A stretch of 6,011 bases of DNA from Prevotellaceae bacterium (GTDB lineage Bacteria > Bacteroidota > Bacteroidia > Bacteroidales > UBA932): contig JAISRS010000472.1 in NCBI GenBank assembly GCA_031273485.1, forward strand, positions 1-6,011. Direction: 5' to 3'. Made by a program: the position numbers and the translations under genes. Below are positions 1 through 2,228 of this stretch, one piece after another (position 1 is the first letter of the stretch; each line of letters opens with the position of its first letter). The notes beneath the pieces are model-generated. The model was given only the letters and a program-made list of their open reading frames with translations, was not told the origin of the DNA and did no database searches.

Positions 1-260
1 TTTCCTGTACGATAAGGGGTAAGTTCCTTCTCAAACTGATCTATTCCCGACGGGCTTGGGAAAAACCCGTAATGATCCTTAAAGGCCGCAAAATGAATTA
101 AATTACCTTTAAGGTAAAATGTAGGCATTCCATAAGATATTTTCTCGGTTGCCTCAGGTACTTCCGATTTGATAAAATTTCGTATTTCATTCAATGTTTT
201 TTGTATTTCAGGTGAAAAACCCGCAATGTATTCATCAACTGTTCTAACGTTTTTCGACAT
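1..260 (-). CDS. DUF1801 (YdhG-like) protein, 3' end beyond window
   Basis: The reverse strand reads from ATG at 260-258 without a stop to the left edge, giving 86 residues that begin MSKNVRTVDEYIAGF. The pattern of a helical start (TVDEYIAGFSPEIQKTLNEIR), then ISYGMPTFYLKG and HFAAFKDHYGFFP, is that of the DUF1801 / YdhG family: small cytosolic alpha/beta proteins of about 115-130 residues, some of which have been linked to iron handling (B. subtilis Fra, frataxin-like). Biochemical function is not established for this branch. About 30-40 C-terminal residues are missing because of the window edge, not because of a mutation. It lies 22 bp after the stop of the DUF2200 gene on the same strand, so the two are probably co-transcribed. 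A GGAG sequence sits 6 nt before the ATG. Family assignment is confident; a specific role is not. Confidence 0.9.
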   Translation of the reverse strand, partial: MSKNVRTVDEYIAGFSPEIQKTLNEIRNFIKSEVPEATEKISYGMPTFYLKGNLIHFAAFKDHYGFFPSPSGIDQFEKELTPYRTG

Positions 261-266
261 TGTATT

Positions 267-270
267 CTCC
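267..270 (-). promoter_or_regulatory. Shine-Dalgarno-like GGAG before the DUF1801 gene
   Basis: On the reverse strand GGAG is followed by six bases (AATACA) and then the ATG at 260. Clear Shine-Dalgarno sites are uncommon in Bacteroidetes, and none of the other genes in this window has one at a normal distance. It supports this ATG as the start. Confidence 0.5.
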
Positions 271-282
271 ATATTTATAAAT

Positions 283-633
283 CTATTGTCTCAAAATCTT
301 TTCCATTGTTTTTCCTTTAGCCAATTCGTCAATCAACTTGTCTAAATAACGAATTTTTTGCATGAGTTTGTCTTCAATTTCTTCCACTCGATAACCGCAA
401 ATGACACCTGTGATTTTTGAAACGTTGGGATTGATTTCCGGCGCCTGTGCGAAAAAGGTTTCAAAATCATTGTTTTCATCAATTTGTTGCTGCAATGTTT
501 GTTGATTATATCCTGTCAACCAGCAAATGATGGCGTCCACATCTGCTTTCGTACGTCCCTTTTTTTTCGCTTTTTCAATGTAAAACGGATAAATACTTGC
601 AAAAGGGGTTGTATATATTCTTGGCTTTTTCAT
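283..633 (-). CDS. DUF2200 family protein
   Basis: This is a complete 116-residue protein ending in TAG at 285-283. It matches the DUF2200 family along its length: RIYTTPFASIYPFYIEKAKK (residues 5-24), KKGRTKADVDAIICWLTGY (24-42), DFETFFAQAPEINPN (56-70), ITGVICGYRVEEIED (74-88) and IRYLDKLIDELAKGK (94-108). Members are small soluble bacterial proteins of about 110-120 residues with no known reaction. No signal peptide or membrane segment is visible. An upstream in-frame ATG at 654 would add seven residues (MPYNQII) but would overlap the preceding coding remnant. The ATG at 633 gives the family's normal start, MKKPRIY, and lies just after the TAA at 638-636, so I use it. The gene sits between the KilA-N remnant and the DUF1801 gene in a tight leftward cluster. 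Confidence 0.9.
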   Translation of the reverse strand: MKKPRIYTTPFASIYPFYIEKAKKKGRTKADVDAIICWLTGYNQQTLQQQIDENNDFETFFAQAPEINPNVSKITGVICGYRVEEIEDKLMQKIRYLDKLIDELAKGKTMEKILRQ

Positions 634-635
634 GA

Positions 636-827
636 TTATTTGATTATATGGCAATGTAACCGTTTAGTCAATATATTTTCAACTCGGCGTCCATGCGTCA
701 TAACAAACCCGTTAATGCCCTTGTATTTTGCCATATCCGTCAATGAGATACAGTCTTCTTTTCGGTGCGACAACAGAATAATTTCCGTTCCATGCACGTT
801 GATAATATCTTTCTTATTTTTGCTCAT
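636..827 (-). pseudogene. KilA-N domain gene remnant, 63 codons, probable internal deletion
   Basis: The reverse strand encodes 63 residues starting MSKNKKDIINVHGTEI. The first 36 residues, with IINVHGTEIILLS and DCISLTDMAKYK, fit the start of the KilA-N domain proteins common in Bacteroidetes, where ISLTDMA(R/K)YK is a hallmark. Those proteins are normally several times longer. After YK the sequence jumps to GINGFVMTHGRRVENI, which resembles a later part of the same family (AGxNSFxLTPxxWI), as if about 45 residues had been removed in frame. It then ends in unrelated residues and TAA. KilA-N is a DNA-binding domain of phage and large DNA virus proteins, and its bacterial copies are usually accessory. 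An in-frame ATG at 848 would add seven residues. The TAA lies two bases before the DUF2200 ATG. The family call for the N-terminus is fairly firm; the deletion is inference. Confidence 0.55.
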
Positions 828-845
828 AACGCTTAATTTTTGCGG

Positions 846-853
846 CAAAATTA
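846..853 (-). promoter_or_regulatory. Candidate Bacteroidetes -7 box (TAATTTTG) for the leftward cluster
   Basis: The reverse strand reads TAATTTTG, an exact fit to the Bacteroidetes -7 consensus TAnnTTTG, placed 18 bp before the ATG at 827. The nearest TTG-like -33 candidate (881-879) is about 25 nt away, longer than the usual 18-20, so only the -7 half is convincing. It would drive the KilA-N remnant, DUF2200 and DUF1801 with a very short leader. Confidence 0.35.
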
Positions 854-881
854 TATTTTTTATTTATAATTCACATTACAA

Positions 882-908
882 GGCTAAATCTTTTTTTGAA
901 GCGCTATT
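882..908 (+). repeat. 27-bp direct repeat, left copy
   Basis: The sequence starts GGCTAAATC, then seven T, then GAAGCGCTATT. It recurs at 1456-1482 in the same orientation with 25 of 27 bases identical (A to G and C to T differences near the right end). The two copies bound the REP-like hairpins, the large inverted repeat and both tandem arrays. Confidence 0.8.
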
Positions 909-910
909 TC

Positions 911-936
911 CCCTCGCTCGCGCGGATTTGTAATCC
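911..936 (-). repeat. REP-like hairpin, copy A (reverse orientation)
   Basis: Read on the reverse strand this is GGATT-ACA-AATCC followed by the tail GCGCGAGCGAG. The five base pairs of the stem (924-928 with 932-936) are perfect. Copy B at 1204-1229 has the same layout, loop and tail in the opposite orientation, with a paired A-T to G-C change in the stem. This layout of short hairpin plus conserved tail is that of REP-type elements; no RAYT transposase gene is in the window. Confidence 0.6.
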
Positions 937-958
937 AAAATGTCGTTTTGTAAAGAAA

Positions 959-1014
959 TTATTTTAACTCAAAGGGCGCAAAAGAAATTCTTTGCGCCCT
1001 TTGAGTTAAAATAA
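959..1014. repeat. Perfect 24-bp inverted repeat with 8-nt loop
   Basis: Left arm 959-982 and right arm 991-1014 are exact reverse complements over 24 bp, with loop AGAAATTC (983-990). The arms go from an AT-rich base (TTATTTTAACTC) to a GC-rich tip (AAAGGGCGCAAA). Transcribed in either direction it would form a very stable hairpin, and it could act as a two-way terminator, but there is no run of T directly after either arm. AAAGGGCGCAAAG motifs are, from memory, frequent in Bacteroidetes intergenic repeats. Confidence 0.9.
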
Positions 1015-1065
1015 CAGCAATTAAAAAACGACTGCTTGAAAACGTGCGTACGTCTGGCGTAAACA

Positions 1066-1080
1066 CCCGCGCAAGCGAGG
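1066..1080 (+). repeat. Degenerate third copy of the REP-like tail
   Basis: CCCGCGCAAGCGAGG matches the CCCGCGCGAGCGA part of copy B except for one G to A change in the tail. The sequence before it (GGCGTAAACA) only partly resembles the hairpin half and no longer folds well, so this looks like a decayed copy in the same orientation as copy B. Confidence 0.4.
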
Positions 1081-1086
1081 ATCGCT

Positions 1087-1170
1087 CGGAGAACTCTCCG
1101 AATCGCTTGGAGAGTTCGCCGAGTCGCTCGGAGAGTTCGCCGAATCGCTCGGAGAGTTCGCCGAATCGCT
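1087..1170. repeat. Tandem array of four 21-bp units
   Basis: Units lie at 1087-1107, 1108-1128, 1129-1149 and 1150-1170, with consensus CGGAGAGTTCGCCGAATCGC plus T. The last two are identical, the second differs at two positions and the first at four. A partial unit (ATCGCT) precedes the first. Unit 1 contains a perfect hairpin, CGGAGA-AC-TCTCCG, which the other units have lost or not gained. The period is a multiple of three, which leaves frames open on the reverse strand encoding SPSDSAN repeats; I do not regard these as protein. Confidence 0.9.
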
Positions 1171-1171
1171 G

Positions 1172-1205
1172 CGTGTAACAGCGGGAAAACCGACGCTGTG
1201 GCACG
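1172..1205. repeat. Interrupted 10-bp hairpin
   Basis: CGTG (1172-1175) pairs with CACG (1202-1205), and ACAGCG (1178-1183) pairs with CGCTGT (1194-1199). A 2x2 internal mismatch separates the two helices and the loop is ten bases. It abuts the 21-bp array on one side and REP-like copy B on the other. Confidence 0.5.
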
Positions 1206-1229
1206 GGTTACAAACCCGCGCGAGCGATG
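1204..1229 (+). repeat. REP-like hairpin, copy B
   Basis: CGGGTT-ACA-AACCCG (1204-1218) is a perfect 6-bp stem with a 3-nt loop, followed by CGCGAGCGATG. It matches copy A, read on the opposite strand, in the loop, most of the stem and the whole GCGCGAGCGA tail. The third stem pair is G-C here and A-T in copy A, so both sides changed together. A related GCAAACCCGCTTGC at 1587-1600 may be another decayed copy. Confidence 0.65.
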
Positions 1230-1251
1230 GACGAGAGGAAATACCGTCATG

Positions 1252-1419
1252 CTTTTGACGTATCGCAAAAGTCTTCTGCAAATTCGATTCATACTTTTGA
1301 CGTATCGCAAAAGTCTTCTGCAAATTCGATTCATACTTTTGCCGTATCGCAAAAGTCTCCTGCAAATTCGATTCATGTTTTTCAGTGACTGGAAATCCTC
1401 CTGCAAATTCGATTCATGC
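1252..1419. repeat. Tandem array of four 42-bp units, each with a hairpin
   Basis: Units lie at 1252-1293, 1294-1335, 1336-1377 and 1378-1419, with exact 42-bp spacing and no unique spacers. The second half of each unit holds an invariant 16-base core, TGCAAATTCGATTCAT. The first half folds: units 1-3 have CTTTTG pairing with CAAAAG around ACGTATCG (or CCGTATCG), while unit 4 has a different sequence in the same place that pairs TTTTCAG with CTGGAAA (one T-G pair). Units 1 and 2 are identical; unit 3 differs at three positions. The period is a multiple of three, so frames stay open on both strands. Confidence 0.92.
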
Positions 1420-1458
1420 CATTGTAACATTACAACAGCCCAAATCAAATTCAATGGC
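1418..1458. repeat. Nested stems joining the 42-bp array to the right 27-bp repeat
   Basis: GCCATTG (1418-1424) pairs with CAATGGC (1452-1458), and inside it TTGTAA (1422-1427) could pair with TTACAA (1430-1435). The two overlap at 1422-1424 and so are alternatives. The outer stem takes in the first bases of the right 27-bp repeat. Confidence 0.35.
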
Positions 1459-1482
1459 TAAATCTTTTTTTGAGGTGCTATT
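1456..1482 (+). repeat. 27-bp direct repeat, right copy
   Basis: GGCTAAATC, seven T, GAGGTGCTATT: 25 of 27 bases identical to 882-908 and in the same orientation. The bases beyond each copy are not clearly similar, apart from a weak echo (GTAAT) further right, so the repeat ends are reasonably sharp. Confidence 0.8.
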
Positions 1483-1509
1483 ATTTCTGGTTGCACCGTA
1501 GTAATGACA

Positions 1510-1564
1510 GCTACGCCGAACGAAAAGGTCGCCAAGCAGCCCTTCGGGCTATCGCTACGCCGAA
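1510..1564 (+). repeat. Short direct repeat GCTACGCCGAA with hairpin between
   Basis: GCTACGCCGAA occurs at 1510-1520 and 1554-1564. Between the copies AGCCC (1538-1542) and GGGCT (1546-1550) form a 5-bp stem around TTC. No gene is visible here. Confidence 0.5.
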
Positions 1565-1625
1565 GCTAAAAGCAGGCTTCCAGCTTGCAAACCCGCTTGC
1601 AACAAGGCGAGTCTGCGCTTTTAGC
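1565..1625. repeat. 9-bp stem enclosing smaller stems
   Basis: GCTAAAAGC (1565-1573) is the exact reverse complement of GCTTTTAGC (1617-1625). A second stem, ACCCGCT (1591-1597) with AGCGGGT (1623-1629), overlaps its right arm, so the two exclude each other. GCTTGCAA occurs twice inside (1583-1590 and 1596-1603). It could be a structured RNA or a decayed mobile repeat. Confidence 0.4.
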
Positions 1626-1631
1626 GGGTAC

Positions 1632-1660
1632 TAAGGACTTTAAGGTCTTTAAAGTCCTTA
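1632..1660. repeat. Perfect 12-bp inverted repeat
   Basis: TAAGGACTTTAA (1632-1643) and TTAAAGTCCTTA (1649-1660) are exact reverse complements with loop GGTCT. It lacks a following T-run on the plus strand, so I do not call it a terminator. CTTTAAGG recurs at 1694-1701 in CAGTCTTTAAGG. Confidence 0.75.
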
Positions 1661-1725
1661 AAAGAAGACAGCGCCATTGTAGCTGATAACAGTCTTTAAG
1701 GGGCAGCTCCCAAACTGGCAATATC

Positions 1726-1742
1726 GTTGCGACTGTCGCAAC
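1726..1742. repeat. 7-bp hairpin GTTGCGA-CTG-TCGCAAC
   Basis: A perfect 7-bp stem (1726-1732 with 1736-1742) with a 3-nt loop. It shares the GTTGCG word with the 20-bp palindrome further right. Confidence 0.55.
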
Positions 1743-1798
1743 AGATAAAGCGCCTCCCAAATCGTTCGGTGTAGCGTTTTGCATGGCGTTGCGCGTAC

Positions 1799-1837
1799 GG
1801 GCGTTGCGCGCAACGCCCTTCATCCTTCATCCTTCAT
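1799..1837. repeat. 20-bp perfect palindrome and three 7-bp tandem units
   Basis: Positions 1799-1818 are self-complementary over all 20 bases (GGGCGTTGCG followed by CGCAACGCCC). Its left half repeats GGCGTTGCGCG from 1785-1795. It overlaps by two bases three perfect CCTTCAT units (1817-1837; ATGAAGG on the reverse strand). The right edge of these units marks the end of the repeat cluster. Confidence 0.85.
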
Positions 1838-1906
1838 CGTTCAAAACGTTCCTGAAAATATTTTTACCTCTAACAACGCATTAGCAATAAGCGATTAATC
1901 TCACTT

Positions 1907-1934
1907 AATAATCATTTATTGCGGGGTGATTATT
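1907..1934. promoter_or_regulatory. Candidate operator: 8-bp inverted repeat touching the thrA -33 box
   Basis: AATAATCA (1907-1914) and TGATTATT (1927-1934) are exact reverse complements, with centres 20 bp apart. A third half-like site, AATCATTA, follows at 1939-1946 between the -33 and -7 boxes, and a GATTAATC palindrome lies at 1893-1900. The arrangement overlaps RNA polymerase contacts and could bind a repressor, or it could be chance in AT-rich DNA. Confidence 0.3.
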
Positions 1935-1963
1935 TTGAATCATTAATAAAGTTATTACCTTTG
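1934..1963 (+). promoter_or_regulatory. Bacteroidetes-type promoter for thrA
   Basis: TTTG at 1934-1937 and TACCTTTG at 1956-1963 fit the Bacteroidetes primary sigma factor consensus (TTTG, then TAnnTTTG) exactly, with 18 nt between them. Transcription would start a few bases after 1963, near 1968-1972, giving thrA a leader of about 260 nt. Confidence 0.75.
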
Positions 1964-1982
1964 CGCCACAAAATTGATATAT

Positions 1983-2033
1983 ATGACTACAATATACCCT
2001 GTTTCAGAATCTATGCCCGAAAGGGCTTATTAA
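1983..2033 (+). CDS. Candidate threonine leader peptide MTTIYPVSESMPERAY
   Basis: A 16-codon frame starts about 13 nt after the expected transcript start and ends in TAA. Its second to fourth codons are ACT ACA ATA (Thr-Thr-Ile), the amino acids that signal threonine-operon attenuation in E. coli thrL, although with far fewer regulatory codons. A GCCC-GAAA-GGGC hairpin (2015-2026) lies inside the frame near its end. The frame is placed as a leader peptide should be, but two Thr codons and one Ile codon could occur by chance. Peptide-based attenuation is known or predicted for other biosynthetic leaders in Bacteroidetes (the bacteroid-trp motif), so the mechanism is possible. I regard this as a hypothesis. 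Confidence 0.3.
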   Translation: MTTIYPVSESMPERAY

Positions 2034-2041
2034 CTCATCTC

Positions 2042-2059
2042 ATTACAAAAGATTGTAAT
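2042..2059 (+). promoter_or_regulatory. Leader hairpin ATTACAA-AAGA-TTGTAAT
   Basis: A perfect 7-bp stem, 2042-2048 with 2053-2059, lies nine bases after the leader-peptide stop. Its right arm (ATTGTA, 2052-2057) can instead pair with TACAAT at 1988-1993, which covers part of the Thr codons, so two exclusive structures are possible. The stem is AT-rich and has no T-run after it, so it is not a terminator by itself. Confidence 0.35.
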
Positions 2060-2134
2060 TAAATCACTGTTTAAATATCGGATATTCTTCAACCTGTTTT
2101 CTTGTTGCAGGAATCTTAATATCACAATGTACCG

Positions 2135-2161
2135 TTATTGCGGAATCCCCTCCCCGAATAA
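2135..2161 (+). promoter_or_regulatory. Second leader hairpin before thrA
   Basis: TTATT (2135-2139) plus CGG (2141-2143) pair with CCG (2154-2156) plus AATAA (2157-2161), leaving one bulged G and a loop rich in C. CCCTC in the loop (2148-2152) could also pair with GAGGG at 2191-2195. Its role is unknown; no T-run follows. Confidence 0.3.
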
Positions 2162-2228
2162 CCGTTCATCAAATAAAATAAATATATTGCGAGGGTTTTG
2201 AAGTCAATTGAAAAAAGATTATATACAG

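Larger units (their letters stand above)
849..1855. other. Gene-free repeat and hairpin cluster
   Basis: About 1 kb between the divergent gene groups holds no credible gene. Instead it contains, from left to right: a 27-bp direct repeat, a REP-like hairpin, a 24-bp perfect inverted repeat, a 21-bp tandem array, a long hairpin, a second REP-like hairpin, a 42-bp tandem array, the second copy of the 27-bp repeat, three nested or adjacent stems, and a 20-bp palindrome with 7-bp tandem units. Base composition switches between AT-rich ends and a GC-rich centre (about 1040-1240), unlike the flanking genes. Open frames here exist on both strands at once and consist of 7- or 14-residue repeats, as expected from repeats whose length is a multiple of three. 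The individual elements are listed separately. Confidence 0.8.

Noticed and set aside
484..933. 149-codon forward frame opposite the DUF2200 gene and the KilA-N remnant
   Set aside because: It is the antisense shadow of two better-supported coding regions and resembles no family.
959..1014. Factor-independent terminator at the 24-bp inverted repeat
   Set aside because: The stem is strong but there is no run of T directly after either arm, and no gene ends next to it. It is recorded as an inverted repeat only.
1252..1419. CRISPR array
   Set aside because: The units are back to back at exactly 42 bp with near-identical sequence throughout, so there are no unique spacers, and no cas gene is nearby.
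959..1454. Overlapping open frames of 81-161 codons on the reverse strand, and one of 87 codons on the forward strand (1198-1461)
   Set aside because: They consist of 7- and 14-residue repeats from the 21- and 42-bp arrays, are open in several frames on both strands, and show no protein family features. Repeat length divisible by three explains them.
1566..1823. 85-codon reverse-strand frame starting MKGVARNART
   Set aside because: It runs through palindromes and tandem units, starts inside the ATGAAGG repeat, and has low-complexity composition with no recognisable domain. Similar spurious frames are expected in repeat DNA.
880..1850. tRNA or other known RNA gene within the repeat cluster
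   Set aside because: No cloverleaf with a TTCRA-type T arm or other familiar RNA signature could be found by eye on either strand.
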